NCBI GenBank assembly: GCA_937897985.1
Contig: CALCBD010000058.1
Coordinates: 62,001-126,000 of the forward strand
Direction of reading: 5' to 3'
Length of the DNA: 64,000 nucleotides
DNA from: an uncultured Paludibacter sp.
Lineage (GTDB): Bacteria > Bacteroidota > Bacteroidia > Bacteroidales > Paludibacteraceae
The notes beneath the pieces were generated by a model. It saw only the letters and a program-made list of their open reading frames with translations. It had not been told where the DNA came from and did not search any database. Shown here piece after piece: positions 8,512-17,531 of the stretch (position 1 is its first letter; each line of letters opens with the position of its first letter). Both the position numbers and the translations under genes were made by a program.

Positions 8512-9609
8512 TTATTTCCCCGATTTTCGAATTAAATTTTCAATTTCAGTTAAACTAAGGTTGCGACCTTCAATAATTCCCTGTTTGTTAATTAAAACGG
8601 TTGCAGGAATTGAACTTATCGCATATTTCTTAGCGCCTTCGCTTTTCCAACCCTGTAAATCAGACACATGCTTCCATATAAGTTTCTGTTTTTCCACTGT
8701 GCCTTTCCAGGCAGCTTCGTCATCGTCGAGCGACACGCCCAAAATCTCAATTTTGCCGTTTTTATACTTGTCGTAGAAGATTTTCAAATCGGGTAACGAC
8801 TGCATACAAGGGCCACACCACGATGCCCAGAAATCTATCAACACATAGTCGGTTTTGCCTATAAGCGAAGATAAAGCAATACTGTCGCCATTGATCGAAG
8901 GAAGTTTAATTTCGGTAAATGTTTGTCCTTTTGCCGTTTTTTTCTCGGTTTCGATTCCCTGAATTATTTCAGTGATCCTCGTACGCTTTTTGGTCTGATC
9001 GTTCATTAAAGCAATTATTTTTTCTTTTTCGCCTATCGTCATATTATAAAACGAGGTTTCAAAAATGTAATTTCCGGCAACTGTATTAATGTATTCGGTT
9101 GCATATTTCTTATCGATTTCAACTTCTTTTTTTTCAAGACTCTTCACTTCTTTTTCCATGGCGGCTCTTTGCTGTGTACCTAACGAACTGTCGGAAAGTG
9201 CTTTATAAGTATTCTCGGCACTTATATAAAAACTTTTCTTTTCGCTGAAATATTTTTGCAAAATCTCATTTTGTTCCGTTCCCTGAAAGCGGATATTGTT
9301 CAGGGTATCAATTAAAACTTCAATTTTACCATTTTCCAGCACAAAGGGACGACGTACCTTTTCGCCCGATGGAAGCTCAAAACACAAAAATGCAATTTTG
9401 GCCGTATCACATCTGCCCTGAAAATGAAAACTTCCGTTCTCAATTTTCACACTGTCGAGCGACGACCACACTCTGTTGATTCTTTCTTTGATTAAAATTG
9501 TTTTTCCGCTGAGTTCTCTTATCTGAACTTCTCCCTCAACTTTGTATGATTTTGGTGCACAACTTAAAATGAAAGTTGCTGATAATAAATAAAATAAAAT
9601 CTTTTTCAT
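8512..9609 (-). CDS. TlpA-like thioredoxin-fold lipoprotein (DUF4369 plus AhpC/TSA-type domain)
   Basis: A 365-residue lipoprotein. The lipobox LSC has its Cys at residue 17. The N-terminal ~110 residues look like the DUF4369 beta domain common in Bacteroidota (KVEGEVQIREL, HFQGRCDTAKIAFLCFE). A charged helical linker spans about 120-225. The C-terminal thioredoxin fold has the redox motif DFWASWCGPC (C265, C268) and a cis-Pro region SIPATVLI. Predicted role: thiol-disulfide exchange in the periplasm, for example in cytochrome maturation or oxidative-stress repair. The client is not known. It diverges from mutY across a shared promoter region. Confidence 0.88.
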   Translation of the reverse strand: MKKILFYLLSATFILSCAPKSYKVEGEVQIRELSGKTILIKERINRVWSSLDSVKIENGSFHFQGRCDTAKIAFLCFELPSGEKVRRPFVLENGKIEVLIDTLNNIRFQGTEQNEILQKYFSEKKSFYISAENTYKALSDSSLGTQQRAAMEKEVKSLEKKEVEIDKKYATEYINTVAGNYIFETSFYNMTIGEKEKIIALMNDQTKKRTRITEIIQGIETEKKTAKGQTFTEIKLPSINGDSIALSSLIGKTDYVLIDFWASWCGPCMQSLPDLKIFYDKYKNGKIEILGVSLDDDEAAWKGTVEKQKLIWKHVSDLQGWKSEGAKKYAISSIPATVLINKQGIIEGRNLSLTEIENLIRKSGK

Positions 9610-9627
9610 AAAATGTATCCTTATTTA

Positions 9628-9658
9628 TTTGTAGTGAATCGGAATGAATTTACCTTTG
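9628..9658 (+). promoter_or_regulatory. Promoter reading toward mutY
   Basis: TTTG (9628-9631), a 19-nt spacer and TACCTTTG (9651-9658), an optimal Bacteroidota promoter. It leaves a leader of about 125 nt before mutY. The -7 element overlaps a 12-bp palindrome (TTTGCATGCAAA, 9655-9666). Confidence 0.65.
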
Positions 9659-9662
9659 CATG

Positions 9663-9693
9663 CAAAGATGCAATTTTTTTTAATATAAATCAA
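9663..9693 (-). promoter_or_regulatory. Probable promoter of the TlpA-like gene, overlapping the mutY promoter
   Basis: On the minus strand TTG (9693-9691), a 20-nt spacer and CATCTTTG (9670-9663), one mismatch from TAnnTTTG. Its -7 element shares the 9655-9666 palindrome with the opposite promoter, so the two would interfere. Confidence 0.45.
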
Positions 9694-9792
9694 TCGGGTT
9701 TTTATATAAATTGCAAATTAATACAAAATCGTGTCCGTGATTCAATATATTAATCAGTATATCAACGTTATACATCAATTTTTTAAAAACAA

Positions 9793-10866
9793 ATGCAATT
9801 TCAGCAACTCTCGAAAACTCTCATAAAATGGTATCAGACCAACAAACGCGATTTGCCCTGGCGCGAAACAAATGACGCCTATAAAATCTGGATTTCGGAA
9901 ATTATTTTACAACAAACCCGTGTAAATCAGGGTTTGGACTATTATCTCCGCTTCATCGGTCGCTTTCCGACGGTAGTCGATCTGGCAACTGCTGATGAAG
10001 ATGAGGTACTTAAATACTGGCAGGGACTCGGTTATTATTCGAGGGCAAGAAATCTGTATAAGTCAGCAAATCAGATAGTTCAACAATATAATGGAAAATT
10101 CCCAACCAGTTATGATGATGTATTAAAACTGAAGGGCATCGGTACATACACTGCCTCCGCAATATGTTCATTTGCCTACCATCAGCCTTATGCCGTGGTG
10201 GATGGGAATGTATACCGCGTGTTATCCCGGTTTTTTGGTATCGACACAGCTATTGATTCAACTGCCGGTGTTAAATTGTTTGCTGATCTGGTAAATCAGG
10301 TGCTGGACCGTCAGAATCCCGGCTTACATAATCAGGCAATAATGGAATTCGGGGCTTTACAATGCGTTCCGGTCTCGCCCGATTGTATTAACTGCCCGTT
10401 AAAAACCGACTGCAAAGCTTTTGAAATGAATCTTGTAACACTGCTTCCGGTCAAAGAAAAAAAGGTAAAAGTAAAGAACAGATATTTTAACTACCTGTTC
10501 ATCGAATTTAACGGCAACACTTTCATGCAAAAAAGAACTGCTGATGATATCTGGAAAAACCTCTATGAATTTCCCCTGATTGAAACAGATGAATTGCTTC
10601 TCAGTCCTGAAAAATTAACTTCCAATGTGCAGTTTAAAATTTTATTTGAGGGTATCCGGAATGTAAACATCATTAAGATATCGGCTCCTGTAAAGCACAT
10701 CCTCACACACAGGATAATAAATGCCGGTTTCATTCACGTTAAGATTAATGAATCAAACCGGCAATTATCGAATCTGATCAGAATACCGTTCGACGAAATA
10801 CACAATTATGCGGTTTCGAAATTAATCGAATCATTTCTGGAATCAGGCTCTGATTTTAAACGCTGA
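9793..10866 (+). CDS. mutY: A/G-specific adenine glycosylase MutY
   Basis: A 357-residue base-excision repair glycosylase that removes adenine mispaired with 8-oxoguanine. The catalytic Glu36 lies in WISEIILQQTRV. The helix-hairpin-helix is LKGIGTYTASAI (about 112-124), with catalytic Asp137 in VVDGNVYRV. The [4Fe-4S] ligands C191, C198, C201 and C207 have the canonical CX6CX2CX5C spacing. The C-terminal ~130 residues form the NUDIX-like 8-oxoG recognition domain (HILTHRIINAGFIHV). The length is usual. It is convergent with the secreted thioredoxin gene, with stops 3 nt apart. Confidence 0.96.
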   Translation: MQFQQLSKTLIKWYQTNKRDLPWRETNDAYKIWISEIILQQTRVNQGLDYYLRFIGRFPTVVDLATADEDEVLKYWQGLGYYSRARNLYKSANQIVQQYNGKFPTSYDDVLKLKGIGTYTASAICSFAYHQPYAVVDGNVYRVLSRFFGIDTAIDSTAGVKLFADLVNQVLDRQNPGLHNQAIMEFGALQCVPVSPDCINCPLKTDCKAFEMNLVTLLPVKEKKVKVKNRYFNYLFIEFNGNTFMQKRTADDIWKNLYEFPLIETDELLLSPEKLTSNVQFKILFEGIRNVNIIKISAPVKHILTHRIINAGFIHVKINESNRQLSNLIRIPFDEIHNYAVSKLIESFLESGSDFKR

Positions 10867-10869
10867 ATT

Positions 10870-11298
10870 TTATTTGAAGAGAAAATTCTTTTTGACAAGC
10901 GCTTCAAACTCATCGTAATCCCTGTAACCAAGTTCGGAAGTATAAGCTGTTTTACTGTTGATAAAAATAATGGTAGGCATTGCTTCCACTTTAAAAAGTT
11001 TTGCAAGTTCAGGTTCTTTATCCACGTCAATTCTGTAAACAATAAGTTTGCCCTTGTATTTGTTCTGGATGGTTTGCAGGTGAGGTGCCAGCATTTTGCA
11101 GGGACGACACCATGTAGCATAAAAATCAAGAATAACAGGCAATTCACCAACCCTGGTAAATTTAGTGTTTTTGGAATAATTCCATACTTTTTGTTTGAAT
11201 GTAGCCGCATTTAATTCATCAATGGTTACATCCTTTTGTGCAAACGCTCCCGCACTTACCAATAAAGCCAGAAATAAAATCTGAATTGTTTTTTTCAT
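10870..11298 (-). CDS. Secreted thioredoxin-family protein
   Basis: A 142-residue protein with a signal peptide (residues 1-20, cut at AFA-QKD) and one thioredoxin domain. The active site is FYATWCRPCKMLAPHL with C64 and C67, a CRPC variant of the usual CGPC. The cis-proline loop is EAMPTIIFI. It is predicted to be a periplasmic thiol-disulfide oxidoreductase. It ends the minus-strand group formed with the lipoprotein at 11334 and the barrel at 12204. Spacing to the lipoprotein gene is 35 nt. Confidence 0.88.
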   Translation of the reverse strand: MKKTIQILFLALLVSAGAFAQKDVTIDELNAATFKQKVWNYSKNTKFTRVGELPVILDFYATWCRPCKMLAPHLQTIQNKYKGKLIVYRIDVDKEPELAKLFKVEAMPTIIFINSKTAYTSELGYRDYDEFEALVKKNFLFK

Positions 11299-11333
11299 TT
11301 TTTTGTCGAATAATTGTTGGTTACTTTTTTTAT

Positions 11334-12167
11334 TTAATGTTTGTACCTTAGATTTATCTGTCCGACCCTGATTGTTGCAGCCTTCATATCATTCTGCAAC
11401 TTTTTCAGGTCGCGTTTCAGCAACCGGAGTTCGTAAGTAGCAGCAATTGCTTTCTTATCCTGATCGTTCAGAATATATGAAACGTTTTTTTTGCAAAATA
11501 AGTTTACTTTGATTTTTTCGGATTGATGCTGAGAGATGAACTCAACAATACCACCATCGTTTTCATTTTTAAACGTGAGACTTTCCCAATATCCGCCACC
11601 ATCGCTGAAGTTGTGAAAAACACCGTTTGAACTTTGAGTTGTATCAGTTTGTGCGAATATATCACCAGTTGACACTTTAACTCCCGTGTGATTCAGCTTT
11701 GTACCTGAAACATTGCTGATCAGATAAATATCCGCATTATCATCCACGTAGCATTTCAGATAATTTCTGTTGATATTCTGTTCGGTAATTTGGGTTTTAT
11801 ACACAAAATTTCCAAATTCCTGATATTTGTCATCTTTCTCGTATCTGAAATTCTTTTGCAGAGAATCGACCTGTCGGATCTTCAAAGGCAGCAAACTGTC
11901 CGAAACAGCCAGCAATGCAGAACTCTGACGCCTGATAATGGTATCCCTGTAAGCTGCAGCTATTCTGCGTTTACTAACCAGACGAGGGTAAATGCGGTGC
12001 AAACTGTCGATACTGCCAAGTGCAGCCTGATAGTTATTTTCTTCAATCATTTGCTGTATTTGCAACAGCTGTTGATCGGCTGCTTTTTCGTCACGAGCCC
12101 TCCTGCTGCATGAACTCATGAGCACAACCAATACAATGATAACCGGGAAAAAGATTTTATTTGTCAT
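11334..12167 (-). CDS. Lipoprotein of unknown function with coiled-coil N-terminus
   Basis: A 277-residue protein with a lipoprotein signal (VLMSSC, Cys at residue 20). Residues 30-110 are charged and helical (QQLLQIQQMIEENNYQAALGSIDSLHRIYP), resembling a TPR-like helical hairpin. Residues 120-230 look beta-rich. The last ~40 residues are again helical (ATYELRLLKRDLKKLQNDMKAATIRVGQ). I do not recognise the family. It sits between a barrel protein gene (37 nt upstream) and the secreted thioredoxin (35 nt downstream), so the three are probably one envelope operon. Confidence 0.65.
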   Translation of the reverse strand: MTNKIFFPVIIVLVVLMSSCSRRARDEKAADQQLLQIQQMIEENNYQAALGSIDSLHRIYPRLVSKRRIAAAYRDTIIRRQSSALLAVSDSLLPLKIRQVDSLQKNFRYEKDDKYQEFGNFVYKTQITEQNINRNYLKCYVDDNADIYLISNVSGTKLNHTGVKVSTGDIFAQTDTTQSSNGVFHNFSDGGGYWESLTFKNENDGGIVEFISQHQSEKIKVNLFCKKNVSYILNDQDKKAIAATYELRLLKRDLKKLQNDMKAATIRVGQINLRYKH

Positions 12168-12203
12168 TCGGAAGCTTTGTTAAAATTAAAATTAAAAAAC
12201 GAA

Positions 12204-12959
12204 TCAAAACATCAACCCGACAGAGAACTCCATACCGGCAGGAAAAATTCGGACGGGTGAAGTATAGTTACGTGTACGGTCATTGGCATATTCGTCGGCA
12301 TTAGCTATATTTGTCAAAGAGGTTTTGTAGTTCAATTCGCCAAATAATTCAATATTTCCGACAATTTTATAAGCCGTTCCAATTCCGAAAAAACAACCTG
12401 CCACACTCGCCGATGTAATATTAATAATATCAACCGGAGGCAGAACAGTAGATGGCAAGGTAGAAACATGTTTCTCATTTGCAGTGATTACAAAACCTGT
12501 AGAAATTCCTCCCTGCAAATAATAACTGATCCGGTTGATGGCCTGAGTTCTAACCTTAATGCCCAGCGGAACTTCAATCATTGAATAGTTAATCCGGTAG
12601 TTGTCCTTGTTGGTTGTGGTATTTAATGATAAACTGTCAAAAACATAACCTCCCATCGTATTGTAATTAATTCCGGTTACCACCGACAACAACGGGTTCA
12701 CCTCATACAAGGCAACCAACCCCAACCCATACTTCAAAGTTGCGCCATCGGTCTGTAAATCATTATTTTGTACAGAAAGCCATGAAATAACCGGAGAAAT
12801 CTTAACACCAAAACTTACATTTGAAAATTTAATTCCCTGCAAAACAGAATTCGGATCAGATTGTGGCCTGATCTGAGCACTAAGCTGCAAGGTCAGAAAA
12901 AAGGCAAAAAGCAATATCCATTTTTGTAGCATGATCATAAACTTAAGTATAACAGACAT
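12204..12959 (-). CDS. Outer-membrane beta-barrel protein (PorT-like)
   Basis: A 251-residue frame. The better start is the ATG at 12932, which gives a clean signal peptide MLQKWILLFAFFLTLQLSAQ. The mature part has amphipathic strands (GVKISPVISWLSV, LGLVALYEVNPLLSVVTGINYNTMGGYVF) and ends in F (SVGLMF), the pattern of small eight-strand Bacteroidota barrels annotated as PorT or outer-membrane beta-barrel domain. No enzymatic motif is seen. It is the first gene of the minus-strand group that ends in the secreted thioredoxin. Confidence 0.72.
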   Translation of the reverse strand: MSVILKFMIMLQKWILLFAFFLTLQLSAQIRPQSDPNSVLQGIKFSNVSFGVKISPVISWLSVQNNDLQTDGATLKYGLGLVALYEVNPLLSVVTGINYNTMGGYVFDSLSLNTTTNKDNYRINYSMIEVPLGIKVRTQAINRISYYLQGGISTGFVITANEKHVSTLPSTVLPPVDIINITSASVAGCFFGIGTAYKIVGNIELFGELNYKTSLTNIANADEYANDRTRNYTSPVRIFPAGMEFSVGLMF

Positions 12960-13441
12960 TTAATAAATTGAAATCTTCATCGGAAGAAAAAAATAAATGT
13001 GACACACTGAAGGCTGTTAACAGAATCAGAAAAACCATAAGTTGTTCCCTGCATAAAAACCAAAGCCGGATGTCATCAGTTTTAACGTACGAAATCTGTT
13101 TTTTGATATATATGTTGATAAAAAACTGACTTACACAATCGCATATTGATATTTTGTGCAAATTTAGCAGTTTTTTTTAATGTTGGATTCATCTGTCATT
13201 ATAAAAACAGGATGGGATTTGGAATCAGAAGGAACTAAAACCGGAAAACAGAATAATGAAACACATGAATTTTGGCGGTTTTAAACATTTTTAAAATTGT
13301 TATTGTTTTAAAACAAAGATTGTTTCGATTACGAATGAGTAAAAATTGCAATTTATTACAAAATGTTTTCAACCAAATCATCGAAATTAATCAAAAATCA
13401 ATATCTTTGCAGTAGGAATATATTTTCAAAAAAAATATTTA
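12960..13441. other. Intergenic region before the polysaccharide-export operon
   Basis: A region of about 480 nt with no convincing gene. It contains a minus-strand TAAATTTG-type element at 13166-13159, which could serve the barrel gene at a long distance, and the + strand promoter element for the export operon at 13402. No RNA gene or repeat is recognised. Confidence 0.5.
13402..13409 (+). promoter_or_regulatory. -7 element of the polysaccharide-export operon
   Basis: TATCTTTG, a match to TAnnTTTG, 33 nt upstream of the first export lipoprotein. The -33 region lacks a clear TTTG, so activation by another factor is possible. Confidence 0.55.
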
Positions 13442-14254
13442 ATGTTGAACCGTGCTCATCAATACTTCATTTATTTAACCATCTGCTGGTTGCTCTCTTC
13501 GTGCATTACTTCCGAAAAAGTAAACTATATGCAACCACACGGATTCAACATTCCGGCCTACAAAGACAGTATTGTTTTCGAGGATTACAGGTTGCGTGTG
13601 GGTGATCGCCTGTTTGTCAAAGTTTATTCGACCGACGAGAAAACGAATATACTTTTCAATGGTGTGACGAACAATTCGCAATCGATGATGTTAAATTCAA
13701 ATTCGGGGCCCGGTACGGATTTGTACACTTATCAGATTGAACAAAACGGAAGCATCACTTTCCCGATGATAGGTGATGTAAATGTAGCAGGAAAAACACT
13801 GAGAGAAGCCACCGCGGTACTCGAAAAAGCACTGCAACCCATTTTTAAATACAGCTCTGTGGAGATGCACATCACCAACAGGTATTTCAGTGTGATAGGA
13901 AGTGAAAAATCGGTATTTATTTCAATGCCCCAGGAAAAAATCAATATCTTCAAAGCCCTGGCAATGGCCGGCGATATCGGAATTTATGGCGACAGAAAAC
14001 GGGTGAGAGTACTCAGGGAAACTGAAAACGGAACAAAAATAAACGTTTTTGACATACGAAGCGCCGATATTATCCATTCACAATATTTTTATATCGAACC
14101 GAATGATGTCATCTACATTCAAACTATGAATGAGAAATTTTTCAGCATCACAAATTTCCCGTCGTTTGTATCTACTTTTATTTCAACAATATCGTTCGGA
14201 GTTTTGATTTATGACCTTGCCAGCGGTTCGGGTTCAACATCGAAAACTCCCTGA
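13442..14254 (+). CDS. Polysaccharide export outer-membrane lipoprotein (Wza/OPX type), first copy
   Basis: A 270-residue lipoprotein (LLSSC, Cys21) with a polysaccharide biosynthesis/export domain: the YRLRVGDRLFVKVYSTDE start motif, then the NGSITFPMIGDVNVAGKTLREA block, and an SLBB-like second half (FSVIGSEKSVFISMPQEKINIFKALAMAGDIGIYGDRKRVRVLRE). It ends with one hydrophobic segment (FVSTFISTISFGVLIYDLA). It is shorter than E. coli Wza (about 380 residues), as is usual in Bacteroidota. It should form the outer-membrane exit for a capsule or exopolysaccharide with the Wzc-type protein at 15110. A paralogue follows directly. Confidence 0.85.
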   Translation: MLNRAHQYFIYLTICWLLSSCITSEKVNYMQPHGFNIPAYKDSIVFEDYRLRVGDRLFVKVYSTDEKTNILFNGVTNNSQSMMLNSNSGPGTDLYTYQIEQNGSITFPMIGDVNVAGKTLREATAVLEKALQPIFKYSSVEMHITNRYFSVIGSEKSVFISMPQEKINIFKALAMAGDIGIYGDRKRVRVLRETENGTKINVFDIRSADIIHSQYFYIEPNDVIYIQTMNEKFFSITNFPSFVSTFISTISFGVLIYDLASGSGSTSKTP

Positions 14255-14304
14255 AAATTTAATTTAAAACAATTGCCCGGAAAATTGACTTTTTATCGGA
14301 TTTT

Positions 14305-15054
14305 ATGAGTAAAAAAATTAACATATTCACATTGATTATAGTTACTCTGATTATGACTTCCTGTTATAATTACCGTAGTATCGGACTTTTGCAGGAACAT
14401 AATTCATCACTTCCAAAATACAGCAAATCGGAATTTGAGGAGTACAGGATACGTGTGAATGATGAAATTATTTATCGTTTGATGACTTCGGACGAAACGA
14501 TTTCAAGATTAATCTCCTCCGATAATACAGGAACGTTGCAAAATTTAATTTCATACAGGGTATATCCCGATGGGACAATCGACCTTCCATTTATCAAAAA
14601 CATTCATGTAGAAGGACTTACAACAAACGAAGCATCAAAAGTTATCGAAAAGAGATTCAGGGAACTGATACCCGATGCGGCTATCAAACTGTCCATTGCC
14701 AACAAGACTTTTACGATTATAGGAGAAGCCGGGACCGGAGTTTACAATATCCCGCGCGACAGGTTTACTATCTATCAGGCCTTATCGATGTCGGGCGAAC
14801 TGGAACATTCGGCCGATTTTAAGCATGTAAGGATTTTGCGTGAGAACAACAAAGGCACTGAAATTCTTGAATTTGACATTCGTCCGGCCAGCATAATCAA
14901 TTCAAAATACTATTACATTTATCCTAACGACATCATTTATGTCAAAAGAGATTCGTCGGGTTTTTATAAAATTGAAAATACATGGAGTAGTTTTATGGGG
15001 TTAATTACCACATCTTTATCATTGTTAATGACAGTGTTATATTATGGTAAATAA
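14305..15054 (+). CDS. Polysaccharide export outer-membrane lipoprotein (Wza/OPX type), second copy
   Basis: A 249-residue lipoprotein (LIMTSC, Cys20), clearly paralogous to the preceding gene. Shared blocks are EEYRIRVNDEIIYRLMTSDE, PDGTIDLPFIKNIHVEGLTTNEA, FTIIGEAGTGVYNIPRDRFTIYQALSMSGE and HVRILRENNKGTEILEFDIR. It also ends in a hydrophobic segment (FMGLITTSLSLLMTVLYYG). Two adjacent export lipoproteins may form a mixed channel or serve different states. That is inference. It lies 50 nt after the first copy and 55 nt before the Wzc-type gene. Confidence 0.85.
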   Translation: MSKKINIFTLIIVTLIMTSCYNYRSIGLLQEHNSSLPKYSKSEFEEYRIRVNDEIIYRLMTSDETISRLISSDNTGTLQNLISYRVYPDGTIDLPFIKNIHVEGLTTNEASKVIEKRFRELIPDAAIKLSIANKTFTIIGEAGTGVYNIPRDRFTIYQALSMSGELEHSADFKHVRILRENNKGTEILEFDIRPASIINSKYYYIYPNDIIYVKRDSSGFYKIENTWSSFMGLITTSLSLLMTVLYYGK

Positions 15055-15109
15055 TCATTTTCAGATCAGAAACATTTCAAAATACATATAATTACAAAAA
15101 CCATTCTAT

Positions 15110-17515
15110 ATGGAACAAAATAAAATTGACAAACCATTTACCGATGAGGAAGATTCAAATTTCGACCTCATGGAATGGGTCCATAATTTCCTTCATTATT
15201 GGTACTTATTTGTAATTGGAATTATTATATCGTTAGGGCTCGCCTATCTTCAAAACAGGACATGGCTGCCTACTTACGAAACATCAGGCACACTGATTAT
15301 TGAGGAATACAGGACATCAAGCAGTACACAGGCTCTGATGCAGGGTTTCGGTGTGCAGGCAGGATATAAAAATGTCGACAATCAGGTCATTATGCTTGGT
15401 TCCTATGATTTGATATCAAAAGTGGTCGACAGTTTACCACAACTCGAAGTTGAATATATCTCGAAAGGCCGTTTTAAAACCAGAAATTTATACAACACTT
15501 CGCCCATTGAGATTCAGTTTGATTACATAGCCCCAATCGCTTATAACCTTTTGTTTAAAATCAACCTGAATGCCAACGGAACTTATGAAATCACCATTGA
15601 CAACAACAAACAGTTTAAGGAATTCAGGGCTACAGGCAGAATGGGCGAAAGGATAATGACCAAACTTTTCTACATTACTGTTTACAGTACAAATAGTTAC
15701 TATACCAACAACGGATTATATTTCCAATTCAGGGACAAAGAATCATTGGTAAATGATTTTTCATCACGCCTTAATTTTCAGTATGTCGTTGAAGGTTCGT
15801 CGGTACTCAAAATATCGATGGTAAGCGAAAACCCCGAAAGAGATGTGGATTTTATCAACAAACTTTGCGAAACATTCCTGGCCGAAAACCTTGAACGAAA
15901 GAATGACGCTGCAAATAAAACCATCAAGTTTATTGACACTCAGCTCGAAAATATCCAAAAATCGTTGAGTGTTTCGCAGGATGAACTTACAAGCTTTAAA
16001 CAACGCAATCAAATGGTTGATGTTTCGAGCCGGACAGGTGAGTTATTAACAAAAGCAACCGAGTTTGATGCCGGTTTGTCATCGCTGAAACTAAAAGAAA
16101 CCTACCTCGATTACCTGACCAATTACCTCAAGACCAATCTTGCTGAAGGTTCAATTGTAGCTCCTACCAGCCTCGGCCTGAACGAGCCAATGCTAATGTC
16201 GTTAGTTCAGCAAATCAACGATTTGAATTTAAAGAGAAGCGAGCTGAGCGAAAAAAACTTTTATTATGCAAAATACACCCGTGATATAGAGAACATTAAA
16301 GCAGCCATACATGAAGTTACCAAAACCATGCGCGCAAGTCTGGAAATTGAAAAGACCGACTACTACAGCCGAAATGCAAAGGTTCAGAATGAAATAAATC
16401 AGCTGCCCAAAAAGGAAATCGAAATGGTTTCGATCGAAAGAAAGTATAAAATGGATGATAATTATTATACTTTCTTCCTGCAAAAAAGAGCTGAAGCCGA
16501 AATCCTGAAATCGTCCAATACGCCCGACAATAATATACTTGACAGGGCACGTATCATGTCGATGACCAATGGCGGGAAAAAATCAAAAACCACTTTAATG
16601 TTTTTACTCTTTGGTTTGTTGATTCCGGCAGCCATTGTTATTCTGAAAGAATTGTTGAACAACACGATCAGAACCAACAAAGATGTCGAAAAAAATTCCA
16701 CATTCCAGACCATAGGAATGATCCGGCATACGCAAACTTTCGATCCTTTGCTTGTATCAAAAAATCCACGTTCGGCATTTACAGAAATGTTCAGGGTTAT
16801 CCGGACACGTATAGAATTTATTGTACAGCGCAAGAAAAATATCCTGATCATGATTACATCAGGTGAATCGGGCGACGGAAAAACCTATTTCGGAATCAAT
16901 CTGGCCGGTATTTATGCCATGTCGAGCAACAGAACTATTCTGGTTGATATGGACATCCGAAAACCAAGTGTGAATAACAGATTCAATATAACCCAGACAG
17001 AAGGAGTTACAAATTATCTGATCGGGCAGACAAGCCTCGATGATGTCATCCTTCATTTACCGGGCATTGATTATGATATTTTACCTGCAGGTACGGTTCC
17101 TCCCAATGCGGGCGAACTTATCAGATCAGATAAGATGATTGATATGTTTGCTGAACTCAGAAACAGGTATGATTTTATCATTGTCGATACAAGTCCGATT
17201 GGTGTTGTGGCTGATGCTTATTCTATTGCACAGATATCTGATGTCAATCTGTTTATCGTAAGAAGTCAGAAAACCAACAAATCGTTCTTTAAAAAACTCA
17301 GTGCACAACTGAAAGCGGATAATATTAAAAATGTATTTACGATTATGAATGATGTTTCGACCGAAGAAAACAATTATTCAAAATATTATTCCAGAAAATA
17401 TACCTATGGTTACGGATATAGTTACGGATATACTTCAGGTTCGAAGAAGAAGAAAAAGAAAGGTGAATCGTCGGACAAGTATTTCCAGTACTATCAGGAT
17501 GATTTAGAATTATAA
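15110..17515 (+). CDS. Wzc-type polysaccharide co-polymerase with tyrosine kinase domain
   Basis: An 801-residue inner-membrane protein. TM1 (about 34-52, YLFVIGIIISLGLAYL) leads into the Wzz chain-length domain, then a long periplasmic coiled region (about 260-460), TM2 near 500 (TLMFLLFGLLIPAAIVIL) and a cytoplasmic BY-kinase. Kinase motifs: Walker A SGESGDGKTYFG (about 583-594), Walker A' ILVDMDIRKP, and Walker B FIIVDTSPIG. The tail has a Tyr cluster (KYYSRKYTYGYGYSYGYTSG), a run of six lysines and further Tyr residues, the expected autophosphorylation sites. It should control chain length and export together with the two lipoproteins. No separate phosphatase gene is adjacent. Confidence 0.93.
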   Translation: MEQNKIDKPFTDEEDSNFDLMEWVHNFLHYWYLFVIGIIISLGLAYLQNRTWLPTYETSGTLIIEEYRTSSSTQALMQGFGVQAGYKNVDNQVIMLGSYDLISKVVDSLPQLEVEYISKGRFKTRNLYNTSPIEIQFDYIAPIAYNLLFKINLNANGTYEITIDNNKQFKEFRATGRMGERIMTKLFYITVYSTNSYYTNNGLYFQFRDKESLVNDFSSRLNFQYVVEGSSVLKISMVSENPERDVDFINKLCETFLAENLERKNDAANKTIKFIDTQLENIQKSLSVSQDELTSFKQRNQMVDVSSRTGELLTKATEFDAGLSSLKLKETYLDYLTNYLKTNLAEGSIVAPTSLGLNEPMLMSLVQQINDLNLKRSELSEKNFYYAKYTRDIENIKAAIHEVTKTMRASLEIEKTDYYSRNAKVQNEINQLPKKEIEMVSIERKYKMDDNYYTFFLQKRAEAEILKSSNTPDNNILDRARIMSMTNGGKKSKTTLMFLLFGLLIPAAIVILKELLNNTIRTNKDVEKNSTFQTIGMIRHTQTFDPLLVSKNPRSAFTEMFRVIRTRIEFIVQRKKNILIMITSGESGDGKTYFGINLAGIYAMSSNRTILVDMDIRKPSVNNRFNITQTEGVTNYLIGQTSLDDVILHLPGIDYDILPAGTVPPNAGELIRSDKMIDMFAELRNRYDFIIVDTSPIGVVADAYSIAQISDVNLFIVRSQKTNKSFFKKLSAQLKADNIKNVFTIMNDVSTEENNYSKYYSRKYTYGYGYSYGYTSGSKKKKKKGESSDKYFQYYQDDLEL

Positions 17516-17531
17516 CGAATTAAATGAAAAA

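Noticed and set aside
12943..13161. Minus-strand frame of 72 codons upstream of the barrel gene
   Set aside because: It needs a TTG start, overlaps the 5' end of the barrel gene and shows no recognisable domain or upstream signal.
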